NCBI GenBank assembly: GCA_943735955.1
Contig: OX030958.1
Location: 1,994,493 to 2,058,492 of the forward strand
Source of the DNA: Piscicola geometra
Taxonomy: Eukaryota; Annelida; Clitellata; Hirudinida; Piscicolidae
Reading direction: 5' to 3'
DNA length: 64,000 nt
Part shown: piece by piece, positions 55,212 to 64,000 of the stretch
Layout: every line of letters begins with the position of its first letter
Numbering within the stretch: position 1 is the first letter of the stretch
Program-made: the position numbers and the translations under genes
The notes under the pieces: generated by a model
Database searches by the model: none
What the model saw: the letters and a program-made list of their open reading frames with translations, nothing else
What the model was told of the DNA's origin: nothing

Positions 55212-55568
55212 TCAATCCCCACTCTTGATTGTGAAGGGTTCTGAAGTCTCTCCGTCGTAACTGATAACATCTTGCGTGTTATCGTATTGAGAATTTGTAA
55301 TGTTGAGCAGCCGAGGGGGACTGCCGATCTTATTGAGTAGCCGAAACAGGCCGTTCATGCTTACAAGGTCGAATGCCTTAGTTAGGTCGATAAAGGCGAT
55401 ATACAACGGCATCCGCTGTTCTCTGCACTTTTCCTGGAGCTGATGCACAGAGAAGATTACGTTGACTGTGGATCTTCCTGATCTGAAGCCGAATTGCGAT
55501 TCAGGATACACGTGACTTGCGAGGATTTGAAGACGGTTGAAGACAACGCGGGCAAGAGCTTTTCCCAA
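55212..55568 (-). pseudogene. LINE-B reverse transcriptase, fingers and palm A
   Basis: A 118-codon frame: MGKALARVVFNRL, PESQFGFRSGRSTVNVIF, QLQEKCREQRMPLYIAF, IDLTKAFDLVSMNGLF (catalytic Asp 61), then ending SEPFTIKSGD with a stop. Normally motif B (SGVKQG-like) follows here and then the FADD box; both are missing. Upstream, 55570-55780 continues the RT N-terminus in other frames. Confidence 0.82.
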
Positions 55569-55787
55569 GACGCTAAGCAGTGAGATGTCCCTTTAGTTGT
55601 TGCAGTTTCTGCGGTCACCCTTGTTCTTATACAGGGTGCCAATCTTGGCATTGCGCATGTCCTGTGGAACTTTCATTTCTCTCTAACATAGGTAAAAGAG
55701 CTTGTGAAATGGTTCTAGTAGAAACGGTTTTCCACATTCGATAATTTCTGGTGGAATGCCATCGTCTCCTGGTGCCTTTGCACTCTT

Positions 55788-56768
55788 TCATGCATCGATA
55801 GCTTGGCTGAGTTCGTCCATGGTCGGTTCGACATCCAGCTCTTCCAAGACTGGCAAGTCTTCACTAGCGTCCAGTGCTATTTGAGTTACAGAGTTTTCTT
55901 TTGAATAAAGTTCCAGATAGTTTTCGACCCACCTTCCCATTTGCTTGTCTTTGTCTGTGATGGTCTCTCCTGATTTGGACTTTAAGGGTGCAGTCTTCTT
56001 TGCTGACTTGCCTGTTGCTTTTTTGATGCCTTCATACATGCTCCTTACGTTGCCAGCGTCTGACGCTTGTTGAATGCTATTCGCCAGTTGAAGCCAATAG
56101 TCATTTGCGCAGCGTCGAGCCGTCTGCTGGGCCTTTCTTCGGGCAGCTTTCAACTCTTCGAAGGTGGACTGACTAGGGTCGCGTTTCAAGTCGATCAATT
56201 CCTTTCTTCTGGCGTCAATAACAGGTTCAAGATCTGCCGCGTTCGCTTCAAACCAGTCAGTGTTCTTGTGTTCCTTTCTACCATACGTGAGTAAAGCAGT
56301 TCTGAAGATGGTATTCCGGAGCGAGTTCCATCTGACTTCCACATTAGGTTCTTGGTCGCAGTGTTGCAGCTCCTCCAGCTGATCTATGAACTCCTGGTTC
56401 TTGATTTGATAAGTGGTCTGAAAGGTGTTGGTTTTCGGTTGGCATTTCTTCTTGGAGAGGTGGAGTCTCTTGGGGCGCAACTTTATCTTTGACGCGATCA
56501 GGAAGTGGTCTGTATCGCAATCGGCGCTATGGTAAGCTCTGTTGTTCAAAGAGTTGTGCTTGGTGATAATCAAGTCCAGTTGATGCCAATGATTTGATCT
56601 TGGATGTCTCCAAGACACCTTGTGACATGCATTTTTCTGAAAGTACGTGTTTTTTACGCACGGGTTGTTGTAGCAACAGAATTCGAGTAGTCTCTGGCCG
56701 TTTTCGTTCATTTCCCTTATGCCATTGTTTACCAGCACATGAGTCGTGGTCAGAACCAATCTAGGCAT
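55788..56768 (-). pseudogene. LINE-B linker between endonuclease and RT
   Basis: A 326-codon open frame. Residues 1-100 finish the endonuclease: GQRLLEFCCYNN, FQKNACHKVSWRHPRSNHWH and SADCDTDHFLIASKIKLR, where TDHFL is the family's S/T-D-H catalytic motif with Asp and His intact. The rest is a Lys/Arg-rich linker (KELIDLKRDPSQSTFEELKA, TITDKDKQMGRWVENYLELY, LEELDVEPTMDELSQAI) that leads into the RT. No stop breaks it. It opens with a frame change from the upstream endonuclease at about 56790. Confidence 0.82.
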
Positions 56769-56793
56769 TAAAATCTCCCAAAAGGTACAGGTA

Positions 56794-57237
56794 TTAAGAA
56801 GCAGGAACTATGGCAACAACGCTGCTTAGTAGTTCGTAGAATTGATCTTTAGTCTCGGTGCTGGCATGGGTGGTAGGTGTATAAATGCACAAAAGATTAG
56901 CAGTGAATGGTGCTGTGAGAAGGCGTATAGTAAGGATTCTCTCTGTGTCGCGGGAAGGAGGTTTGAACATGCAAAGCAAGGTGTTTTTGATGGCGAAGCC
57001 GACTTCGTGTTCCCTGATCTCTTCTCCTTTCCCCTGCCAAAAGAACGTGTAGTTTTCCTCCCTCAAGGATCCAGACTCTAGAAGACGCGTTTCCTGTACG
57101 GCTGCAACGTCGACGTTTAATCTGTGCAGCTCATGATCAGTCTTGCGGAGGTCTTCAATTTACCGAAGGTCGTCACTCAGTCCAGTGCGCATAGTACGTA
57201 CGTTCCAGCTTGCAATACGAAGAGCTGGAATCTCCAT
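56794..57237 (-). pseudogene. LINE-B endonuclease, N-terminal part
   Basis: An ATG at 57237 starts MEIPALRIASWNVRTMR, with the N-terminal catalytic Asn (SWNV). One in-frame TAA follows after SDDLR at about 57162. Next come VAAVQETRLLES with the catalytic Glu and FFWQGKGEEIREHEVGFAI. The frame continues to LCIYTPTTHASTETKDQFYE and stops at 56794. The ancestral element would have had one continuous frame; this copy has one stop and a shift. Confidence 0.82.
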
Positions 57238-57239
57238 CT

Positions 57240-58045
57240 TTATATATTTGTATTTGTTTGGTGCGTGAGGATAACGGCCTGCTTGTTGAGCTGTGCTCTA
57301 AGATCCAGGCACCCACTGAAGCAGACAGGCCGTCACGGGTAACACCTTATTGACCGGGGGCTGCCCGGTTAGGACGGGCAGTAGTTACCAGTGGGACTGC
57401 AAGGGTCCCTTACACCATTAAAGACAACCAGTCGCGTCCAGTTTTACGCCAATTGAACAAGGACTTATAATCCGTAAACCGCTGTCTTCTTGATTGTGCT
57501 CTCGCAGTAAAACGAGACTAGAGTGACATCTCCAGGGTGCTAGCCTGGGTGAAGTGTGTGGAGGCTTTGTATTGCCCAGACAACATTACACCCCTTTCGG
57601 ATTTGTCGACTGGACCCAAAGGGATGCAAGCACCACGTTAAGAGCCGATTTGGCTGCAGTAGTTGCCGGAAAAACATTATAGATGACGATCCACTGCCTC
57701 AAAGACTCCGACTCGGATTTTTCCTCGCGGTTGACTCCCGAAGCCTTTTCCATGAATGGATAGCCTGCAAGGCAGCAGCGGCTGGTAGTCAAGGTTTTTC
57801 TTTTCCTAGATGGGTTGCCTTCCCGGGCTGACGAGCCCCATCTGCCTGAAGCGACTGGTTTTAAGGCGCCAGAGATCCGCCTGCGCCCCCTCTCATGTCA
57901 GTGAAAGCAGGTTCGCCCCGAGCAGGCCAGGAGTTGAACTTAATTGTCAGAGGCGGTACAGAGACGCACGCCGTAAGGAAGCACTTCATAGGCACTTTAT
58001 TTCCCCACGGCCACCCCCTGGCTAAGACAACTTTGGAACTAAAGT
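57240..58045 (-). other. LINE-B 5' region, GC-rich
   Basis: About 800 bp of balanced base composition in a strongly AT-rich window, ending sharply near 58045. It contains a strong hairpin (GGGGGCTGCCCGG, then TTAGGACGGGCAG) at 57355-57390. No long frame carries a recognised domain. Its position directly upstream of the endonuclease start suggests the 5' UTR with the internal promoter of the LINE, but there is no second copy to compare with. Confidence 0.6.
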
Positions 58046-58200
58046 TCGGACATGGACGATTTTTCATTCCCAGTCCCGTCCCGTTCCCGAATATTTTTTC
58101 CCGTCCCGTCCTGTCGCGTTCCCGATGGGACATCAGAATTTTGATTCCCGTCCCGTTCCGTTACCGCAACTCGATTACCGGTGCCAACCCGTTCCCAAAA
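58046..58200. repeat. Degenerate CCCGT-rich tract
   Basis: Irregular repeats of TCCCGTCCCGTTCCCG type between LINE-B and a hAT fragment. Pyrimidine-rich CCCG motifs of this sort occur as subterminal repeats in some hAT elements, so this may be the end of hAT-3 and the landing site of LINE-B. Confidence 0.55.
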
Positions 58201-58254
58201 CTTTATTTGTTTTTTTGTTCATTTTCGCTGCTGTTTTCACTGGTCTCAAACTTG

Positions 58255-58572
58255 CTAGTCGTAACATTTCTTAAAATTTATTATTTGAAAGCCAGAGAAT
58301 ATTTCTTTTAATAAAAAAAAACAAGATTTAAATTTCAGAAATTTGCTGAAATGAAAGTATTGAAGTTTGTCATTGTTTTTCAGTAATTCAATCAAGTCTT
58401 TATTGTTTTTCACACGGGTTAAACCGTCAATATTTTTAGCTTTCAAATTATATGATTTTGGGTCTGAAGTTGAACGACCACATATTGAAAAATTCCGTTT
58501 ACAGGGAATATAACTTGCAGAAATACTAAACAAAAGTTTGGCCACTTCTTGTAGTATTTGAAAATTGCTCAT
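58255..58572 (-). pseudogene. hAT-3 transposase dimerisation domain
   Basis: A 105-codon frame: VAKLLFSISASYIPCKRNFS, ICGRSTSDPKSYNLKAKNID, GLTRVKNNKDLI. It follows the hAT C-terminal pattern (a..l..ipaSs.p.ErnFS..g.......s.L..knvd.Lv...nn), with the usual E-R replaced by K-R. It belongs to a different subfamily from hAT-1 and hAT-2. Upstream on the same strand (58600-58980) coding-like pieces with stops may be the remaining transposase. Confidence 0.7.
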
Positions 58573-59056
58573 TGTACTCCGATAAAAAAAACATATTTAT
58601 AATCTTCAATTTTATTGGTGCATAATTGTGAATAATTGTAAAATTCATCCTCTTCTGAATTCTTTTCTTCGTTCATTATTATTAATTCTTAAATAATGTT
58701 AGAAATATGTTTTTTGACAACATTCTTATTCTTAACAACTGCAAATATAAAATCATTTGTATAATTTGATAGTAAAATAATTTTATTATAGTTTTTACGT
58801 TATAAAAACAAGCGTAGTAGGTCTAAATTACTATAATTTTCTTTGTTTCTGGCTGTACAAAATAGAATTACATTTTCTCTAATGAAAGTCTTGGTATTTA
58901 TTTCTTTTCCATCCCAAACTTTTTTCTTCTTATTCTTAGATACTGGGGATGCAACAGACATGATGCCATATGAATAAGATAAATGGACATCTTTTCTTTT
59001 GTCGAAATGATCAACTTAGCAGTCATTTGGAAATTAATCAGTCAAATTCAAAGAAT
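58573..59056. other. AT-rich, possible hAT-3 remnant
   Basis: Minus-strand reading gives short runs in several frames, compatible with a decayed transposase, but no motif I can name. Confidence 0.35.
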
Positions 59057-59400
59057 TAATTCATTTCAGTCAATCAATCAATCACTAATGATTTGTATAG
59101 CGCAAGTGAACAAAGGCGCTCAGCCATCACGTTTTGAACAAGTACGTCTTCAGGCCTCGACGGAAAGTTATGAGTGACTTAGTTGAAGTTAGAGAAGAGG
59201 GTAAAGAATTCCATAAAAGTGGACCACAGTAAGAAAAAGAACGTTTATCAAAAGAGTGTTTAACTGGAAATCGAAAAGAACGCTTAAAGGTAGATGATCT
59301 GGGATATGATAGAAAGGGTACTCGGAAGCATAGACAGAGCAATATAAAAACAGGTGTTGGCACTGTTCATTTATATCTTGAATCAGCTGATATTTGGTTT
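59057..59400 (-). mobile_element. LINE-E 3' end (L2-like)
   Basis: Minus frame 59127-59363 (78 codons): SSTFKRSFRFPVKHSFDKRS, FSYCGPLLWNSLPSSL, FRRGLKTYLFKT with a stop, the standard C-terminus of CR1/L2-type LINE proteins. The 3' UTR follows, with GCGCTATACAAATCATTA leading to a GATT repeat tail at about 59057-59080. The GCGCTATA-AAT ending is characteristic of L2-clade elements. Everything 5' of this is absent, as in most truncated LINE insertions. Confidence 0.82.
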
Positions 59401-59438
59401 CTAACAATAACAAGGAGCGGCCATATTTTCTTTAGATT

Positions 59439-59595
59439 TCGGCAAACTATCCGAGGCGAGATATATCATAAAAAATTTATGATAAAATATACAATAACTA
59501 AAGTTTCTTTTCTTCACTTTTCAAATATTTTTTTTAAGGTATTAGATAGTTCACGGTATATATTTCGGCAAACTATCTGAGGCGAGATGGTTCTA
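59439..59595 (+). repeat. Short direct repeat, two copies
   Basis: TTTCGGCAAACTATCCGAGG, then CGAGAT at 59438 is repeated with one change at about 59562. The second copy leads directly into the 16-bp minisatellite. Confidence 0.8.
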
Positions 59596-59609
59596 GGTCC
59601 TAGAATCTA

Positions 59610-59792
59610 GGATAAAAGGTCCTCCGGATAAAAAGTCCTCGGATAAAAAGTTTTCAGATAAAAAGTCCTCCGGATAAAAAGTCTTCCGGATAAAAAGTTC
59701 TCCGGATAAAAAGTCTTCCGGATTAAAAGTCTTCCGGATTAAAAGTCTTCCGGATTAAAAGTCTTCAAGATAAAAATCTTCAAAAAATTACT
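59610..59792. repeat. 16-bp minisatellite
   Basis: About 11 units of GGATAAAAAGTCTTCC with variants (GGATTAAAAGTCTTCC in the last block, CCTCC in the first). Unrelated to the 17-bp array that follows. Confidence 0.93.
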
Positions 59793-60009
59793 TTTCAAAG
59801 AAAAATACGTGATTAAAACTTTAAGAATAAAATTTAATACTTTTATCTAATGTTTGCTATATTTTTTTCGTTCAATCTCGAAATAGCATTTTAATAAATT
59901 TGACTTGGATGTTGTTGTTTCGTCACTTCAACTATAAAATTGTTTGCTGGTTCTTGATCGTGATTATAAAAAGTCTTCAATGAAAGAATCTCTTAAAAAG
60001 AATACGTTA

Positions 60010-62005
60010 TTAAAATTTAATTCCATTAAATTATGAACTGTTTCAAATTATGACTTTTATTAAATTTTTAATTCCATTAAATTATGAACAGTTTCAAATT
60101 ATGAATTTTATTAAATTTTTAATTCCATTAAATTATGAACTGTTTCAAATTATGAATTTTATTAAATTTTTAATTCCATTAAATTATGAACTGTTTCAAA
60201 TTATGAATTTTATTAAATTTTTAATTCCATTAAATTATGAACTGTTTCAAATTATGAATTTTATTAAATTTTTAATCTCATTAAATTATGAATTTTCAAA
60301 TTATGAATTTTATTCAAATTTTAATTCCATTAAATTTTTATTTCCATTAAATTTTTATTTCCATTAAATTTTTATTTCCATTAAATTTTTATTTCCATTA
60401 AATTTTTATTTCCATTAAATTTTTATTTCCATTAAATTTTTATTTCCATTAAATTTTTATTTCCATTAAATTTTTATTTCCATTAAATTTTTATTTCCAT
60501 TAAATTTTTATTTCCATTAAATTTTTATTTCCATTAAATTTTTATTTCCATTAAATTTTTATTTCCATTAAATTTTTATTTCCATTAAATTTTTATTTCC
60601 ATTAAATTTTTATTTCCATTAAATTTTTAATTCCATTAAATTATTATTTCCATTAAATTTTTATTTCCTTTAAATTATGAACTGTTTCAAATTATGAATT
60701 TTATTAAATTTTTAATTCCATTAAATTATGAACTGTTTCAAATTATGAATTTTATTAAATTTTTAATTCCATTAAATTATGAACTGTTTCAAATTATGAA
60801 TTTTATTAAATTTTTAATTCCATTAAATTATGAACTGTTTCAAATTATGAATTTTATTAAATTTTTAATTCCATTAAATTATGAACTGTTTCAAATTATG
60901 AATTTTATTAAATTTTTAATCTCATTAAATTATGAATTTTCAAATTATGAATTTTATTCAAATTTTAATTCCATTAAATTTTTATTTCCATTAAATTTTT
61001 ATTTCCATTAAATTTTTATTTCCATTAAATTTTTATTTCCATTAAATTTTTATTTCCATTAAATTTTTATTTCCATTAAATTTTTATTTCCATTAAATTT
61101 TTATTTCCATTAAATTTTTATTTCCATTAAATTTTTATTTCCATTAAATTTTTATTTCCATTAAATTTTTATTTCCATTAAATTTTTATTTCCATTAAAT
61201 TTTTATTTCCATTAAATTTTTATTTCCATTAAATTTTTATTTCCATTAAATTTTTATTTCCATTAAATTTTTATTTCCATTAAATTTTTATTTCCATTAA
61301 ATTTTTATTTCCATTAAATTTTTAATTCCATTAAATTATTATTTCCATTAAATTTTTATTTCCTTTAAATTTTCAATTCCATTAAATTATGAACTGTTTC
61401 AAATTATGAATTTTTTTGAATTTTTAATTCTATTAAATTGTGAACTTTCAAATTATGAATTTTTAATTCTATTAAATTGTGAACTTTCAAATTATGAATT
61501 TTAATAAATTTTTAATTCCATTCAATTTTTATTTCCATTAAACTGTTTCAAATTATGAATTTTATTAAATTTTTAATCTCATTAAATTATGAATTTTCAA
61601 ATTATGAATTTTATTCAAATTTTAATTCCATTAAATTTTTAATTCCATTAAATTTTTAATTCCATTAAATTTTTAATTCCATTAAATTTTTAATTCCATT
61701 AAATTTTTAATTCCATTAAATTTTTAATTCCATTAAATTTTTAATTCCATTAAATTTTTAATTCCATTAAATTTTTAATTCCATTAAATTTTTAATTCCA
61801 TTAAATTTTTAATTCCATTAAATTTTTAATTCCATTAAATTTTTAATTCCATTAGATTTTTAATTCCATTAAATTTTTAATTCCATTAAATTTTTAATTC
61901 CATTAAATTTTTAATTCCATTAAATTTTTAATTCCATTAAATTTTTAATTCTATTAAATTTTTAATTCCATTAAATTATGAACTGTTTCAAATTATGGAT
62001 TATAT
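60010..62005. repeat. 17-bp minisatellite with 51-bp higher-order units
   Basis: The basic unit is ATTAAATTTTTATTTCC (17 bp). A 51-bp unit made of three diverged 17-mers (ATTAAATTATGAACTG, then TTTCAAATTATGA, then ATTTTATTAAATTTTTA) heads each of two blocks at 60050 and 60694, exactly 644 bp apart. A third, diverged block starts at about 61385, with ATTAAATTTTTAATTCC as its unit. The two 105-codon frames at 60050-60367 and 60694-61011 are nearly identical translations of the 51-bp unit (17 residues) and are not genes. Confidence 0.95.
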
Positions 62006-63387
62006 TAACTTATAAATCCAATTCAATCATTATTTCAATGTTATTATGATTTCAATTTTTTATAAATTCACATTTAAGGAAAATGCAAAAAATGTATAAC
62101 ATTCTAATTGAAGTCAAATATTATATTAGAAATATGTAATTTTAAACTAAGAATTGAATTTTAAGGTTAAAAAAACATTAGGACGATTTATACTTTTACT
62201 TGTAATTTATGTTTTAAATTATTTTGGTAAACAAATTATTTGAAATACACTTTAAATTTAAAATTAAACTTTAAAATGAGAATTTAATTTTTTGAACGAT
62301 TTTTTGACACTTTGGATTCTATTTCATGACAAGTAGCCATCAACACGATCAATCAAAACAGTAAACTCAACTCAAAGTTTTTTCACACATCTAAAAGATG
62401 CAGAAGAAGCGCTGATGCGGTACACAGCGAACTTTTGCGAACCGCTTCTTGTGTTAATTCGTTCGGAAGCAAAGTAATCAAAATACTAAACATTTTATGG
62501 AAGCTTTCAATTGATTCTCCATGTTTCACGTTCTTTGATAGAATATATAATTAATTTTTCGCATTTATAAAAATTATTTTCAAAGCACGGTTGTATATTT
62601 TGTTGTGTAGGTCATCTTGTAACGTACCTCGTTTTTCTTTTTATATTATTTTCAGTCGTATATTTTTACTAATTTTGAATAACTTCATTATTTTTTCAAC
62701 ATCCTCCTTATTAGTATTATTTTGTTGTAGAGAATACAATATATTTTATAAGCTCTTAAAAAATATATTTTCAATCGTTGATACACATATTTGATTCACT
62801 TTGTTATGATACTCGTCATTCTATTCAAGTGTATAATTTTACGAAAATGACATTATGCAAAGTAATAATAAGAACATAAAAATAAATAAATAAATAAAAA
62901 TTTTCATATGACACAAATAAAAAACTTTTTTGTTGCAAAGTGTATTTCAAAAAAGAAACTCTCGAATATATTTCTTGAAATTTCCAAAAAAGAATGGCGT
63001 TAATCCTTTTTATGATATTCAACAATACTAATAATGCGAATCAAAAGAAAATTATTCAACTGTGGCCTTCAGTTTATTTAAGACCTATCTAAATGGAAAC
63101 CTATAATATAAAACCCACCAAACTGTTTGATTACTTGCTCAGTATTTTATTATTTAAATTTTAACTGATGAAATGCTATCTTTTTTGTGTGTTTCCATTC
63201 TTTTACATTTAATAAATTTTAACTCTGTTTTCACTATATTTATTTATTTATTTAATTTTAAACAATATTTCAGAATTTTCTAAAAAGATAAATACTAGTT
63301 ATCATACTTTTAAACAATCTAGAAGAACTTAATATTTTTTTTTAGAAAACTTAATATTACATTTTTTTGCCAAAAAAATCCTTAACT
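62006..63387. other. AT-rich non-coding stretch
   Basis: No gene recognised. A GC-richer patch at 62380-62470 has an 8-bp inverted pair (AAGAAGCG/CGCTTCTT) but no RNA family I know. Confidence 0.45.
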
Positions 63388-63454
63388 GAAATTCGAACAG
63401 GCGACCTTTAAGTCGCCTGTCAAACGAATTTACCACCTGAGCCAACCCGCTTGT
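63388..63454 (-). mobile_element. tRNA-like SINE head (SINE-A related)
   Basis: The minus strand reads AGCGGGTTGGCTCAGGTGG (A box TGGCTCAGGTGG) and GGTCGCCTGTTCGAATTTC (B box), spaced as in a tRNA and similar to the SINE-A head. No SINE-A body follows, and the 3' half does not close an acceptor stem, so I do not call a tRNA gene. Confidence 0.55.
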
Positions 63455-63632
63455 TAAAATTGTAAAAATATTTATAATAATTAATTTTTCTAAAAATTTA
63501 TAAAAAACTAGTAAATCTATTAATATAAAATTCAAATAAATATTTTTCTATTTAAAAAAAGTTTGACTTGGGAGGCAATACTCACAGAGTAGAACGCTAA
63601 CCACAGCAGCTATTTAAACACCACTAAATAAG

Positions 63633-64000
63633 AAATAATACAACTAAATAGTTTAAATACCATATCATATGTCGACATAAACTCAAATAACATCCCCATC
63701 AATAACACTCTCAAAATACTCGGAGTCACCCTTGATAGCAAACTCACTTTCAAAAACCACATCACATCTATCATCCAATCATCACACTATCATCTCAAAG
63801 CAATCAAACACATACGACCATTCATTACTACTGACCTCTCCGCTTCACTTTTCCGATGTCTAATACTTAGAAGACTTGACTACTGTAACTCGCTATTATA
63901 TAATATCACCAATCAAGAAAGAAATCGTCTACAGTCAATTTTAAACAAGACTGCTAGAATCACACTTAATTGGGACTACCCAGGCCATCACCTTGTTCAG
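63633..64000 (+). CDS. LINE-D reverse transcriptase, partial at window edge
   Basis: An open frame from about 63633 to the window end, about 122 codons: VDINSNNIPINNTLKILGV, TLDSKLTFKNHITSII, RPFITTDLSASLFRCLILRR, LDYCNSLLYNITNQERNRLQ, NKTARITLNWDYPGHHL. This is the region just after the catalytic palm (primer-grip and thumb) of a CR1/L2-like LINE RT. The 5' side begins abruptly with no FADD box. It continues beyond the window. No stop is seen, so this copy is younger than the one at 6457. Confidence 0.8.

Larger units (their letters stand above)
54543..58045 (-). mobile_element. LINE-B, near full length with deletion in RT
   Basis: A 3.5-kb island much richer in G and C than its flanks. Minus strand: a GC-rich 5' region without long frames (58045-57240), endonuclease (57237-56790), linker (56768-55788), RT fingers and palm A (55700-55212), then C-terminal segments (55200-54590) ending in a Cys-rich motif. 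Relatives are common in fish, molluscs and arthropods, and their endonuclease part is often misnamed as a craniofacial development protein; I am unsure of the clade. The piece with the catalytic FADD/YADD box is not found between 55212 and 55200, so it was deleted. Confidence 0.85.

Noticed and set aside
57556..58311. Several 68-138 residue frames in the GC-rich block
   Set aside because: GC-rich sequence has fewer stops by chance; no domain recognised, and the frames lie in the LINE-B 5' region or the CCCGT tract.
60050..61011. Two nearly identical 105-residue proteins (MNFIKFLIPLNYELFQI repeats)
   Set aside because: The 51-bp higher-order unit in frame; the duplication is of satellite blocks, not genes.

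Overview
The window reads as a piece of a large, very AT-rich, intron-containing animal genome. The one host gene I can identify is a protocadherin, found only in metazoans. The rest is a dense mosaic of animal-type transposons (non-LTR retrotransposons, tRNA-derived SINEs, hAT DNA transposons) and tandem repeats. Low-complexity Asn/Asp-rich insertions inside cadherin domains, and classical protocadherin features, would suit a spiralian invertebrate (flatworm- or mollusc-like). I cannot name the species, and no bacterial, organellar or viral gene set is present.

Host gene: four exons on the minus strand (14677 down to 8095) encode a signal peptide and cadherin repeats EC1 to EC5. Splice sites and phases join cleanly. 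The gene is unfinished at its 3' side: no further exon was recognised between 8094 and 1. Its introns have collected transposons.

Mobile elements, left to right: hAT-1 copies (2119, 6756, 8876, 40135); SINE-A (5387, 6203, 15200, 22288, 43656, 43747); SINE-B (9209, 26489, 41530, 52284); LINE-A (16661 plus, 47274 minus); hAT-2 (16118/20004, 21070, a complete copy at 27035-29453 with a perfect 8-bp target duplication, a 154-bp derivative at 43280, and fragments at 50920 and 53199); LINE-C (43941), LINE-B (54543-58045), hAT-3 (58255), and smaller LINE pieces D, E and F. All reading frames of these elements carry stops, frameshifts or deletions, so none looks autonomous. Several are nested: LINE-A in hAT-2, SINE-A in another hAT-2, SINE-B in hAT-1. 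The 3' tail of SINE-B matches that of LINE-A, and the tail of SINE-A matches that of LINE-C. This suggests two SINE/LINE partner pairs.

Tandem repeats: a 14/15-bp minisatellite in two inverted arrays around a core with a long CTA-repeat (2875-4466); a 22-bp satellite of about 104 near-identical units (23799-26081); a 27-bp array (38063); a 554-bp AT-rich palindrome (52324-52877); a 16-bp array (59610); and a 17-bp/51-bp higher-order array (60010-62005). Most predicted short proteins here are translations of these repeats, not genes. The window does not show an obvious new multi-gene system. The most notable items are the SINE/LINE tail pairs, the inverted minisatellite element, the perfect satellite and the palindrome.
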